Shown in pieces: positions 19,201 to 27,128 of a stretch of DNA of 64,000 bases. The notes beneath the pieces were generated by a model. It ran no database searches, was not told the origin of the DNA, and was given only the letters and a program-made list of their open reading frames with translations. A program made the position numbers and the translations under genes. The stretch is from Brevibacillus reuszeri. GTDB lineage: Bacteria; Bacillota; Bacilli; Brevibacillales; Brevibacillaceae. The DNA is taken from NCBI RefSeq assembly GCF_001187725.1, contig NZ_LGIQ01000007.1, positions 184,324 through 248,323 on the forward strand, given 5' to 3'. Positions within the stretch are counted from its first letter, which is position 1, and the number at the start of each line of letters is the position of its first letter.

Positions 19201-19286
19201 TATTGTCGGAGGTCAAATTTGGTAAAAAAATAGGCATGGAGACGGTTTCGATTGGGGACAAAAACTTCGGGTTACTGATTGAATAA
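16206..19286 (+). CDS. ileS2: Isoleucyl-tRNA synthetase, type 2 (eukaryote-like, second copy type)
   Basis: A 1026-residue class I synthetase that charges tRNA-Ile. The HIGH motif is at residues 54-57 ([10 protein letters not shown]) and KMSKS near 588 ([15 protein letters not shown]); the editing CP1 domain ([10 protein letters not shown]) and anticodon-binding region follow. Sequence style, such as [24 protein letters not shown] and the short C-terminal region, fits IleRS type 2, the class linked to mupirocin tolerance. The active site keeps canonical HxGH order, unlike the swapped motif known in hyper-resistant enzymes. The start is ATG at 16206 with GGAGGAAGG upstream. I see no T-box leader, unlike housekeeping ileS genes, so this is likely an extra copy. 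Confidence 0.9.
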   Translation: [1026 protein letters not shown]

Positions 19287-19320
19287 CAAACGTTAAAAGG
19301 AAGACTATGTAGCGATATTA

Positions 19321-19337
19321 ATTCGACATGTCCGAAT
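19321..19337. promoter_or_regulatory. Imperfect palindrome before the quinone-detoxification genes
   Basis: ATTCGACATGTCCGAAT, a near-perfect inverted repeat with one bulged base, about 60 bases before the MhqO-like start. A TATAGT -10-like hexamer lies at 19353-19358 and a second perfect palindrome TCCAATTGGA at 19371-19380. MhqR/MarR-type repressors use such dyads; assignment is inference. Confidence 0.4.
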
Positions 19338-19396
19338 TTCCTACCCTTACCTTATAGTAAATATGCAAATTCCAATTGGACAAAGGAGTGTACAAA

Positions 19397-20335
19397 ATGA
19401 ATATGAAAACGATGGGTATTCACCATATTACTGCAATTGTAGGTCATCCACAGGAAAATGTGGATTTTTATGCAGGAGTATTAGGTTTGCGTTTAGTAAA
19501 ACAAACGGTTAATTTTGATGATCCAGGAACATATCATTTGTATTTTGGAAATGAAAGTGGAAAACCGGGAACCATTATCACATTTTTCCCATGGCCAGGT
19601 GCTCACCAAGGAGTAATCGGCGGCGGTCAAGTGGGGGTAACCTCTTACGTTGTTCCGAACGGTGCTATGGACTTTTGGGAAAAAAGACTGGAGAAATTTC
19701 AAATCCCTTTTGTAAAAATGGAACGGTTTGGAGAGCAGTATTTACAATTTGACGATCCACATGGCCTGCATTTGGAAATAGTCGGAAGGGAAGAAGGAGA
19801 AGCTAACACCTGGAATTTTGGTGAAATTACTTCCGCGTTCGCAATAAAAGGATTTGGTGGAGCCACACTTTTATCTTTACATCCGGAAAAAACAGGAGAA
19901 CTATTGGAAAAAGTGATGGGCCTACAGATGATCGGCACAGAAGGCGATTTCATCCGATATCGTTCCACAGCTGATATTGGAAATGTGATTGATCTAAAAT
20001 CATCACCTATGGATAGAGGAGCTATGGGCGTTGGAACAGTACATCACATTGCTTGGCGGGCTTTACACGACCAAGATCAATTGGTTTGGAAAAATTATGT
20101 TGAAGCACATGGCTATAGTGTAACTCCTGTACAAGATCGAAACTATTTTAATGCGATTTACTTTAGAGAACACGGCGAAATTCTATTTGAGATCGCAACA
20201 GATCCGCCGGGCTTCGCTCACGACGAGTCACATGAAACCATGGGAGAAAAACTGATGTTACCTGAACAATATGAATCGCATCGAGCACAGATTGAACGTT
20301 TGTTGAAGCCATTTCAAGTAAGAGAATTAGACTAA
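19397..20335 (+). CDS. mhqO: Ring-cleaving dioxygenase of the VOC superfamily, MhqO-like
   Basis: A 312-residue, two-module VOC protein, matching the length of Bacillus MhqO/MhqA. Metal-ligand positions appear as IHHITAIVG near residue 9, GTVHHIAWR near 220 and ILFEIATD near 265. The family opens or removes toxic catechols and quinone adducts under electrophile stress. ATG at 19397 is supported by AAAGGAG 10 bases upstream. A WrbA/flavodoxin-type gene follows on the same strand, which strengthens a quinone-detoxification role. Palindromes upstream suggest MarR-type repression. Confidence 0.88.
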   Translation: MNMKTMGIHHITAIVGHPQENVDFYAGVLGLRLVKQTVNFDDPGTYHLYFGNESGKPGTIITFFPWPGAHQGVIGGGQVGVTSYVVPNGAMDFWEKRLEKFQIPFVKMERFGEQYLQFDDPHGLHLEIVGREEGEANTWNFGEITSAFAIKGFGGATLLSLHPEKTGELLEKVMGLQMIGTEGDFIRYRSTADIGNVIDLKSSPMDRGAMGVGTVHHIAWRALHDQDQLVWKNYVEAHGYSVTPVQDRNYFNAIYFREHGEILFEIATDPPGFAHDESHETMGEKLMLPEQYESHRAQIERLLKPFQVRELD

Positions 20336-20433
20336 CTTACCAAGAGAACTGCTTCCGAAACAGGTTTACCACTTGAATGAAATGGATATCGTAGAGTGTG
20401 TTATCTAACGAATCATTCAAGGAGGTTTTTTAC

Positions 20434-21051
20434 ATGAGTGTCAAACTTTCAATTGTGTATTACAGCTCTACGGGAACTAACTATCAATTAGCTCAATGGG
20501 CTGCGGAAGGGGCAAAGGAAGCCGGCGCGGATGTGAAAATCTTTAAGGTTCAAGAATTGGCATCTCAAGCAGTGATTGATAAGAATCCGGCTTGGAAAGC
20601 CCATGTGGAAGCCACAAAAGATATTCCACTTATTACACCGGATGACATCGTTGAAGCTGATGCCATTATTTTCAGTACGCCTACACGCTTCGGAAACATT
20701 GCCGCCCAAATGAAACAATTTTTAGATACAACAGGTGGAATCTGGTTCCATGGAAAAACGGTTAATAAAGTGGTAAGTGCGATGTCTTCCGCTCAAAACG
20801 CTCACGGTGGTCAAGAAGCGACTATCCTTAACTTATACACCTCCATGTATCACTGGGGAGCAATAGTAGTTGCTCCAGGATATACTGATGCTTCCTTGTT
20901 CGCTGCCGGAGGGAATCCATATGGTACAAGTATATCTGTCGATCAAAGCAATCAAATTGTTGGAGATAAGGAAGTTTATCAAAAGGCCGTTAAACATCAA
21001 GCCAAGCGTGTGGTTACGGTGGCTGAATGGGTCAAAAAAGGAATGCAATAA
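20434..21051 (+). CDS. NAD(P)H:quinone oxidoreductase, WrbA-type flavoprotein
   Basis: A 205-residue flavodoxin-like protein. The FMN phosphate loop SSTGTNYQLA is at residues 10-19, the isoalloxazine-binding loop TPTRFGNI follows near 80, and SSAQNAHGGQEATIL near 115 is typical of WrbA. These enzymes reduce quinones by two electrons, avoiding radicals. ATG at 20434 has AAGGAGG 10 bases upstream. It is probably cotranscribed with the MhqO-like gene 98 bases upstream and ends at a strong terminator. Confidence 0.9.
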   Translation: MSVKLSIVYYSSTGTNYQLAQWAAEGAKEAGADVKIFKVQELASQAVIDKNPAWKAHVEATKDIPLITPDDIVEADAIIFSTPTRFGNIAAQMKQFLDTTGGIWFHGKTVNKVVSAMSSAQNAHGGQEATILNLYTSMYHWGAIVVAPGYTDASLFAAGGNPYGTSISVDQSNQIVGDKEVYQKAVKHQAKRVVTVAEWVKKGMQ

Positions 21052-21073
21052 AAAATTAACTCTATACATTGTT

Positions 21074-21103
21074 GGAAAACCACAGTTTTTACTGTGGTTT
21101 TCC
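21074..21103 (+). terminator. Rho-independent terminator
   Basis: Perfect 12-base arms GGAAAACCACAG / CTGTGGTTTTCC with a six-base loop, then TTT, between the WrbA-type gene and rpiA. Confidence 0.85.
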
Positions 21104-21149
21104 TTTAAATTGTTTGGCTCTAACGATAATTTTTTGGTGGAGGACTTGT

Positions 21150-21824
21150 ATGAATTTAAAAAAACTAGCAGGCGAGAAAGCAGTGGAATTTATTACAGAT
21201 GGAATGACAATTGGGCTAGGTACCGGATCTACCGTTAATTGGACAATACGTAAGTTGGGGGAATTAGTAAAACAGAGAGAAATACAAATTCGTGCCATCC
21301 CTACTTCCCAACAAACAAGTTATTTAGCTAATGAATTAGGTATTCCACTAGTAACTTTTGCACAATCAACAGAATTAGATTTGACAATTGATGGTGCTGA
21401 TGAGTTTAATTCCTCATTGGATTTGATTAAAGGGAGAGGGGGAGCACTCGTACGCGAGAAGTTAGTCGCAGCAGCTTCTAATCGTCTAATTATAGTGGCA
21501 GATGAATCAAAGTCTGTCGAGAAAATCGGAAAATTCCCACTACCTATTGAGGTCGTTCCCTTTGCATGGGAAGTTACGGCCAAACGGATCGAGGGGTTAA
21601 ACTGCGTTCCAACATTACGTAGGGTGAATGGTTGCCCGTACGTTTCTGACAATGGTAACTATATTTTGGACTGTTCTTTTGGATATATTGAAAATCCAGC
21701 TAAACTTGAGCGAACAATTAAACTTTTACCCGGTGTTGTTGATACAGGTCTTTTTATATCCATGGCCGACACTGTGATCATTGGAACCTCAAATGAGCTA
21801 AAAGTATTGTCTAAGAAAAATTGA
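21150..21824 (+). CDS. rpiA: Ribose-5-phosphate isomerase A
   Basis: A 224-residue enzyme interconverting ribose-5-phosphate and ribulose-5-phosphate in the pentose phosphate pathway. Substrate and catalytic motifs are present: GLGTGSTVNW near residue 24, TIDGADEF near 80 and KGRGGALVREKL near 93. Length is normal. ATG at 21150 follows GGTGGAGGAC. It stands alone after a terminator. Spore-formers of this group often carry RpiB as main enzyme, so this could be an acquired extra copy; the gene is AT-rich like its neighbours. Confidence 0.92.
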   Translation: MNLKKLAGEKAVEFITDGMTIGLGTGSTVNWTIRKLGELVKQREIQIRAIPTSQQTSYLANELGIPLVTFAQSTELDLTIDGADEFNSSLDLIKGRGGALVREKLVAAASNRLIIVADESKSVEKIGKFPLPIEVVPFAWEVTAKRIEGLNCVPTLRRVNGCPYVSDNGNYILDCSFGYIENPAKLERTIKLLPGVVDTGLFISMADTVIIGTSNELKVLSKKN

Positions 21825-21885
21825 GGTTGAAGTCCTCTTACGCGTTACAGGGTAACTACTTTGAATGATGTTCCCCTACGTACAG

Positions 21886-21909
21886 TGACGACTTCCATTT
21901 CTGTCGTCA
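21886..21909 (+). terminator. Hairpin downstream of rpiA
   Basis: Arms TGACGAC / GTCGTCA with a 10-base loop, 60 bases past the rpiA stop; weak T content after it. From here to 22320 I see no gene. Confidence 0.4.
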
Positions 21910-22323
21910 AATTGGCAACGCGTTGTTTTTTTCATCAGGTGGTCCACGTTGAAATGTTGCTATGTTTATATCAATTATGTAACTATGTTTTTTAACAGAA
22001 GTGTGGCGTTGTACTTCAGTCAAAAGTATATAAAATGACAACAATTTAAAAAAAGCTGCAAATTTCTCAAAAGCCGACAATTTTTGAACCTGGAAAACCA
22101 CGTAAAATCAGCAACTACAGTCTACAATTGTATTTTCTACGAACCGTTGTCACGCTGCTAATGCGGTTCGATAATTCATATCGAGGATCGTTAGTTACAT
22201 CCGAAGAGTAAAACCTTTCAATGAGGAAATTACATTTTTTCCAAACAGCGTAGAATAACCTACGAAAAGAGTAACATTTTCATTTAATTTTTTGCTCAGA
22301 ATGATAAATTGTTTAAAATTAAA

Positions 22324-22345
22324 ACTCCTCCAAACTTGGAGGAGC
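22324..22345 (-). terminator. Terminator of the GNAT gene
   Basis: Arms CTCCTCCA / TGGAGGAG; read on the minus strand it is followed by TTTTAATTTT. Confidence 0.8.
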
Positions 22346-22355
22346 CTGTAACTAA

Positions 22356-22748
22356 CTAAATTGGCGCTACTCGAAACATTCCTGTTAAAGCAGGGAACTG
22401 CTTAAGTATCTTAGCATCGTTAGAAGAAAAGAGACCAATAAAAGCTTGATCGGGAGCATTCTTTTTTAAATAGGACATGAGTTTGTCCATAATCATTGTC
22501 CCTATCCCCATTCTTTGAAACTCCGGGAGTACAACGATATCTTGAAGGTAAAAATAAACATACCCGTCGCCGATAATGCGGCCCATACCAATTATTTTAC
22601 TTTCAGAGAGAACAACAACCGAATACAAAGAATTCTCAAGTGAGTCTTTGATTATTTTGAAATTCATCATTTTTTCCCAACCAACTGAAACGCACAATTG
22701 ATGAAACTCATCAAGAGTAGGGGTGCGTTCTATTATCTCAAATGACAT
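22356..22748 (-). CDS. GNAT family N-acetyltransferase
   Basis: A 130-residue GNAT protein. The acetyl-CoA binding motif A is LQDIVVLPEFQRMGIGTMIMDKLM, with the RMGIGT pyrophosphate loop near residue 89. ATG at 22748 has GAGGAG just upstream and is preferred over the longer start at 22766. Single gene with its own terminator. The substrate is not readable. It lies in an AT-rich stretch together with rpiA. Confidence 0.85.
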   Translation of the reverse strand: MSFEIIERTPTLDEFHQLCVSVGWEKMMNFKIIKDSLENSLYSVVVLSESKIIGMGRIIGDGYVYFYLQDIVVLPEFQRMGIGTMIMDKLMSYLKKNAPDQAFIGLFSSNDAKILKQFPALTGMFRVAPI

Positions 22749-23112
22749 ATAGCTCCTCGCTTTCAAATTTTCTATGTCTGAGGATATAACTTCAATTGAG
22801 ACACCCCCTAAATGTTCATTAGTGAAAGTATTACCTCATTTTCTTCAAAACTCAAGTATATGGACTTTCTAAAAAAGCAATTTATCAAAATGTGTATCTT
22901 GTTAAATTGAAATTTGAGTGAGAAGACAAATGGTGTTTAGCTCCCTAAACCTTTGTGAGATTCTTGTGAGAATTTTGTGAGACGCGTTTGATAGGATGAA
23001 AATGCCCATTGTAAGACTAGCATTTCCTTATCTGGTGATGGAACGCCGTATGCGCTGAAAGGCGCCTGTACGGTGTAGGCTCGTGATAAAACCGAGAGAT
23101 AGAGAGGTATAA

Positions 23113-23397
23113 AACGAGAATAGCGGACCAAATATCACCATCAACGACGATTCTTATAAAAGTGGTACAACTCACGCTATACAGCACTTTAATTTAGCTG
23201 AGATCTTTACAGACGGTTATGGAGGCACATTAACCTATTCGAATGCGGCTAGCAGCAATCCAAATGTAAATGCAAGAATTGGTAATAATGTTTTATGGTT
23301 GACGTATATGGGGGGTAGTGGTAGCACTATCGTTAGTTTTGATGTTGCGGATAGTCGTGGTGAAAAAATGACCATCACGTATTACGTAAACTACTAA
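23113..23397 (+). pseudogene. C-terminal remnant of a cell-surface protein with an Ig-like/cadherin-like domain
   Basis: An open stretch of 94 codons after a TAA at 23110, with no start codon or ribosome binding site at its beginning. It reads NLAEIFTDGYGGTLTYSN, then regular beta-strand spacing and ends MTITYYVNY. This matches the repeat style of Ig-like or dystroglycan/cadherin-like domains at the end of large S-layer or adhesin proteins. A strong terminator follows 8 bases after the stop, as expected for a true 3' end. The 5' part of the gene is missing, so it is a truncated leftover. Confidence 0.65.
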
Positions 23398-23405
23398 TTT
23401 GTCGC

Positions 23406-23435
23406 AATACCTCACCTTTCAGGTGGGGTATTTTT
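23406..23435 (+). terminator. Rho-independent terminator of the surface-protein remnant
   Basis: 12-base arms AATACCTCACCT / AGGTGGGGTATT (one G-U pair) with a 3-base loop, followed by TTTTT. Confidence 0.85.
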
Positions 23436-23596
23436 CCTTTACTTAGTGAAGAAAGAGGTTTGAACGATGTGATGCCGTGCACAAATTTACTCAATATGTA
23501 AATGCTTTCGGCACCTACTATAGGAAACCTTGATCAGCAGACAGTCATTTCCAGAATGAACGTATTCGTATAAGATAAAAAGCATGGGGGAGTAGA

Positions 23597-24361
23597 ATGA
23601 GAAACGATGATTTGATCAAAAAGCTGGAGATTTTGATCCAGATGCATGAAAAGGGCTTATTAGGTGGTGAGGTCATGCCCGAGGATGCCCTGATTGGTAC
23701 AGTCCCCGAGCAGGAATGGCCAAATGTGCTAACGCTCGGAATGTCACTCAACTATCAAAGAAATTCATATACATTATGGAAAATGGTTGCTCAATGCTAT
23801 TTGGACGAAGGCTCGCGATGGGTTTTTGATCCGCAAAAAGTAGCTGAAAGCAGCTTAGACGATTTACGCGACGCTTTGCTCCAGCATCGGGTAGCTCTAC
23901 AGCCTACCCGCCATCCAGAAATCTGGCATCGCGTTTCTCGCGGGATTACTGGATCCTCACCAAAAGGCAATGTACTTGGGCTCATTGAGTCAGCGGATTA
24001 TGATATCGCACAGCTGCAAACGATTATGCAAGTGCAGCGCAAAGCTGATTTTCCCTATTTATCAGGGCCAAAGCTCTTTCATTACTGGCTGTATGTCATG
24101 GAGTCGTATGCGAGGATTAGTTGGAAGTCACGTGAGCTCATTACGATTGCACCGGACACACATATTTTGCAGGCGACAGTCAAGCTCGGGCTGTGCTTGC
24201 CCGAGGTATTGCGCGGAACAGCCAAAGATCGGGAAGCGGTAGCCAGCGCGTGGGAAAGAGCGCTTAGCGGTAGCCGCTTCGCTCCAATAGACGTACATAC
24301 ACCGCTGTGGCTGTGGAGCCGTGCTGACTTTCCTCCACTTCCAGCAAAGGGAAACGATTGA
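23597..24361 (+). CDS. Uncharacterised protein, possibly HhH-GPD DNA-glycosylase-like
   Basis: A 254-residue soluble protein that I do not firmly recognise. The segment FPYLSGPKLFHYWLYVM...LITIAPDTHILQATVKLGL (about residues 155-200) resembles the helix-hairpin-helix and catalytic-Asp region of HhH-GPD base-excision glycosylases (Asp in PDTHI). The rest, including RNDDLIKKLEILIQMHEKG and SRWVFDPQKVAE, has no motif I can name. There is no Cys-rich Fe-S loop. The start ATG 23597 has GGGGAG upstream. It stands alone at the edge of the more conserved, GC-richer part of the window. Confidence 0.7.
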   Translation: MRNDDLIKKLEILIQMHEKGLLGGEVMPEDALIGTVPEQEWPNVLTLGMSLNYQRNSYTLWKMVAQCYLDEGSRWVFDPQKVAESSLDDLRDALLQHRVALQPTRHPEIWHRVSRGITGSSPKGNVLGLIESADYDIAQLQTIMQVQRKADFPYLSGPKLFHYWLYVMESYARISWKSRELITIAPDTHILQATVKLGLCLPEVLRGTAKDREAVASAWERALSGSRFAPIDVHTPLWLWSRADFPPLPAKGND

Positions 24362-24480
24362 TCTCCGAATGACAGTGGATCAAACGAATCCAGTCTACGA
24401 GAAGTAGATAGGCTTTGCGCGTTTTTCTGCTCCGCCTCTAGAGTACGTACCCCTAATAATGATATAATAAAAGAAGGGAC

Positions 24481-24505
24481 ACTAGGCGTATGCCCTAGTT
24501 TTTTT
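24481..24505 (+). terminator. Rho-independent terminator
   Basis: Arms ACTAGG / CCTAGT with a 7-base loop and a T7 run, between the HhH-like gene and yeeI. Confidence 0.75.
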
Positions 24506-24623
24506 CTGATGAAGTGCAAACATTGTGTTTCAATTGATGTATAATCTTTTCTTGTAAAAGTACAGGAGAGACTTGGTTTCTATTTCATTCATTTAATCGT
24601 GTACGGAAAGAGAGTGGGACTGT

Positions 24624-25343
24624 ATGGGTCGTAAGTGGAATAACATCAAGGAGAAAAAAGCGTCCAAGGATGCGAGCACGAGCCGCGTCTACGCGAAGTT
24701 CGGAAAAGAGATTTACGTAGCTGCGAAGCAGGGCGAGCCTGATCCGGAATCCAATCGTGCGCTGAAGGTTGTACTGGAGCGTGCCAAAACGTATAACGTA
24801 CCGAGAGCAATCATTGACCGGGCGATTGAAAAAGCGAAGGGCGGCGGAGAGGAAAACTACGACGAGCTTCGTTACGAAGGCTTTGGACCAAACGGTTCCA
24901 TGATTATCGTAGATGCGCTGACCAATAATGTAAACCGCACAGCTTCAGAAGTGCGTGCTGCCTTCAATAAAAATGGTGGAAACATGGGTGTAAGCGGTTC
25001 GGTTGCGTATATGTTCGATGCTACGGCTGTTATTGGCTTCGAAGGCAAGTCAGCAGACGAAGTTCTCGAGATTTTGATGGAAGCGGACGTAGACGTGCGT
25101 GACATCATTGAAGAGGACGATACCGTCATCGTATATGCAGAGCCTGACCAGTTCCATGCTGTACAGGAAGCTGTCAAAAAAGCGGGAGTTAAAGAATTCT
25201 CCGTAGCAGAGCTAACCATGCTGGCGCAAAACGAAGTAGGGCTGCCAGAAGATGTACAAGCTCAATTTGAAAAGCTGATTGACGCATTGGAAGACTTGGA
25301 TGATGTACAGAATGTATTCCACAACGCTGATCTGAGCGAATAA
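24624..25343 (+). CDS. yeeI: YebC/PmpR-TACO1 family protein, YeeI type
   Basis: A 239-residue member of the YebC family, beginning [19 protein letters not shown] as in the Bacillus YeeI subgroup. Conserved blocks [42 protein letters not shown] and [15 protein letters not shown] are complete. YebC-family proteins were long called transcriptional regulators; recent work ties them to relief of ribosome stalling on difficult sequences. The gene is single, with ATG at 24624 behind AAAGAGAG and a terminator after it. Nothing unusual. Confidence 0.93.
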   Translation: MGRKWNNIKEKKASKDASTSRVYAKFGKEIYVAAKQGEPDPESNRALKVVLERAKTYNVPRAIIDRAIEKAKGGGEENYDELRYEGFGPNGSMIIVDALTNNVNRTASEVRAAFNKNGGNMGVSGSVAYMFDATAVIGFEGKSADEVLEILMEADVDVRDIIEEDDTVIVYAEPDQFHAVQEAVKKAGVKEFSVAELTMLAQNEVGLPEDVQAQFEKLIDALEDLDDVQNVFHNADLSE

Positions 25344-25351
25344 TAGAAGAG

Positions 25352-25380
25352 AGCAGACCTTTAGAGGTCTGCTTTTTTTT
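25352..25380 (+). terminator. Terminator after yeeI
   Basis: Arms AGCAGACCT / AGGTCTGCT, four-base loop, T8 run. Confidence 0.9.
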
Positions 25381-25543
25381 GCCTTCATTGGGGCACGCGA
25401 CGTCTCCAAGCTGTTTGTTTTTTATATATGTAAAATATTTTACCCATGCCCTTTATCCAGCTATGGTAAGATCGTGAAAAATTAAAATATTTTCGAATAT
25501 TTAAACCCCTTACAAGGAATGCAGTGCACAAAGGACTGATCTC

Positions 25544-26335
25544 ATGTCGATCCATTGGCAGCAAGTGAAAGCGGAAGCCGCCAGTTATTTGCAAAGGTTG
25601 ATCCAAATCAATACGACGAATCCACCAGGGAATGAACTGGCAGCCGCGCACTTTTTGGCTGAGCTTGCCCGTGAAAATGGTCTGGATGCCTGCATCCAGG
25701 AGACCGCCGAAGGGCGTGGCAATCTGCTGATCTCGTTCCAACAGGAAGCAGCCCATGTTATGACAGACCCGGCAAGCAGCTCATTGCTCCTGCTCTCACA
25801 CCTCGATGTAGTGGGAGCAGATGAAAAGGATTGGGAGGTTCCCCCTTTTTCCGGTGAGATAGTCGATGATGTTCTTTGGGGACGCGGCACGATTGATACC
25901 AAGCAGCTGACGATCATGGAGCTGATGGCGCTCATCCTGCTAAAAAGGGAAAAGCGCGTCTTCGCAAAGGATATTTTGCTGATAGCTACAGCCGACGAAG
26001 AGAGTGGCAGTACATATGGCCTCTTGAGGCTGTTGGATGAGTACGGTGAAATCTTTCGTGGCAAGCATGTCATCAGCGAAGGAGGCGGCTTCCCTATTCT
26101 TGTGAGTGGTGTGCCTCACTATCTTTGTGAGACGGGACAAAAGGGAAATTGCCAGATTACCTTTCATGTGGCCAGCAGCCAATCGACCCCCTATTACGTG
26201 GATAATCAGCCCATGAAGGCCGCGGCTCAGCTCATACAACGAGTCACCAAGATGCGTTGGGCGTCTTCATCGCCTTGTCGGGGAGTCGGGTTGTGGGAAA
26301 TCAACGACTGGCAGGGCTATCCTGCGCTTGATTGA
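25544..26335 (+). pseudogene. M20 family metallopeptidase, 3'-truncated by a deletion
   Basis: The first 235 or so residues are a good M20 peptidase (ArgE/DapE/CPG2-type): zinc-site motifs LLLSHLDVV, GRGTIDTKQ and TADEESGS are present, and the sequence runs into the start of the lid domain (PMKAAAQLIQRVTK). M20 enzymes are normally 400-450 residues with a second half that completes the zinc site; here it is missing. From about 26255 the frame reads alien sequence (WASSSPCRGVGLWE) to a stop at 26335. The same DNA in another frame encodes an ABC ATPase Walker A, so a deletion has joined two genes. Start ATG 25544 with AAAGGA upstream. Confidence 0.85.
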
Positions 26336-27101
26336 AGCGACAGAGGGAGAGGTCCTGCTCGATGGACAGGATTTGTATCGTCTGAGCAAAAAAGAGCTGA
26401 AAGAAAAGCGAAAAGACATGCAAATCGTCTTTCAGGACCCGTACGCTTCGCTCAATCCCCGGCTGACCATTCGTAGCATCATTGGCGAAGCAATCAAGCT
26501 GCACCAGGTCGTCGGTGAGAAACAGCGAGAAGCGTTCATGGAGGAACTGCTTTATGAGGTCGGGCTCGGAAAGCACTTCCTGGATCATTTTCCACACCAG
26601 TTTTCGGGGGGACAACGGCAAAGAATCGGAATTGCTCGTGCACTTGCAGTCAGACCGAAGCTGGTGGTTATGGATGAAGCGGTATCGGCGCTGGATGTCT
26701 CCGTTCAGGCACAGGTGCTCAATTTATTTTCCGATTTGCAGCAAAAATACGGCCTTACCTATTTGTTCATTACCCACAATTTGAGTGTGGTAAAGCATAT
26801 TTCCAACCGGATCGCGGTGATGTATCTGGGTCAGATTGTGGAGATCGCAGACAAGGAAGAATTTTTCCAAAATCCACAGCACCCGTATTCACGGGCCTTG
26901 ATCAGCGCGATTCCATCCTCAAATCCGGAAATCAAGCGGGAAAGAATTCTGTTAAAAGGGGATTTGACCAGTCCCGTTGATCCGCCGGCGGGTTGTCGGT
27001 TTTACTCCAGATGTCCCGAAGCAGGGGCCATTTGTAAAGAAATTCAGCCTGTACAGAGGGAAATCGGGAATCGGCATCTCGTCGCCTGTCATTTTCGCTA
27101 A
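26259..27101 (+). pseudogene. OppF/DppF-type peptide ABC ATPase, 5'-truncated by the same deletion
   Basis: In this frame the sequence begins abruptly at the Walker A ([18 protein letters not shown], 26277-26330) and continues as a normal peptide-transporter ATPase: Q loop [12 protein letters not shown], signature [16 protein letters not shown], Walker B LVVMDEAVSALD, switch His in FITHNLSV and the Cys-rich OppF/DppF tail CRFYSRCPEAGAIC. The first 45 or so residues are absent. The only nearby start, TTG 26328 overlapping the M20 stop, lies after Walker A, so any product from it could not bind ATP normally. The expected binding protein, permeases and partner ATPase are missing too. Confidence 0.85.
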
Positions 27102-27128
27102 TACATACTAGGAGAGGGAGGCATCAGC

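Noticed and set aside
22937..23131. Minus-strand 64-residue open frame
   Set aside because: No ribosome binding site, no recognisable family, and it overlaps the open frame of the surface-protein remnant.
26328..27101. A functional ATPase starting at TTG 26328
   Set aside because: The Walker A lies upstream of this codon, so the product would lack nucleotide binding; annotated as a truncated pseudogene.
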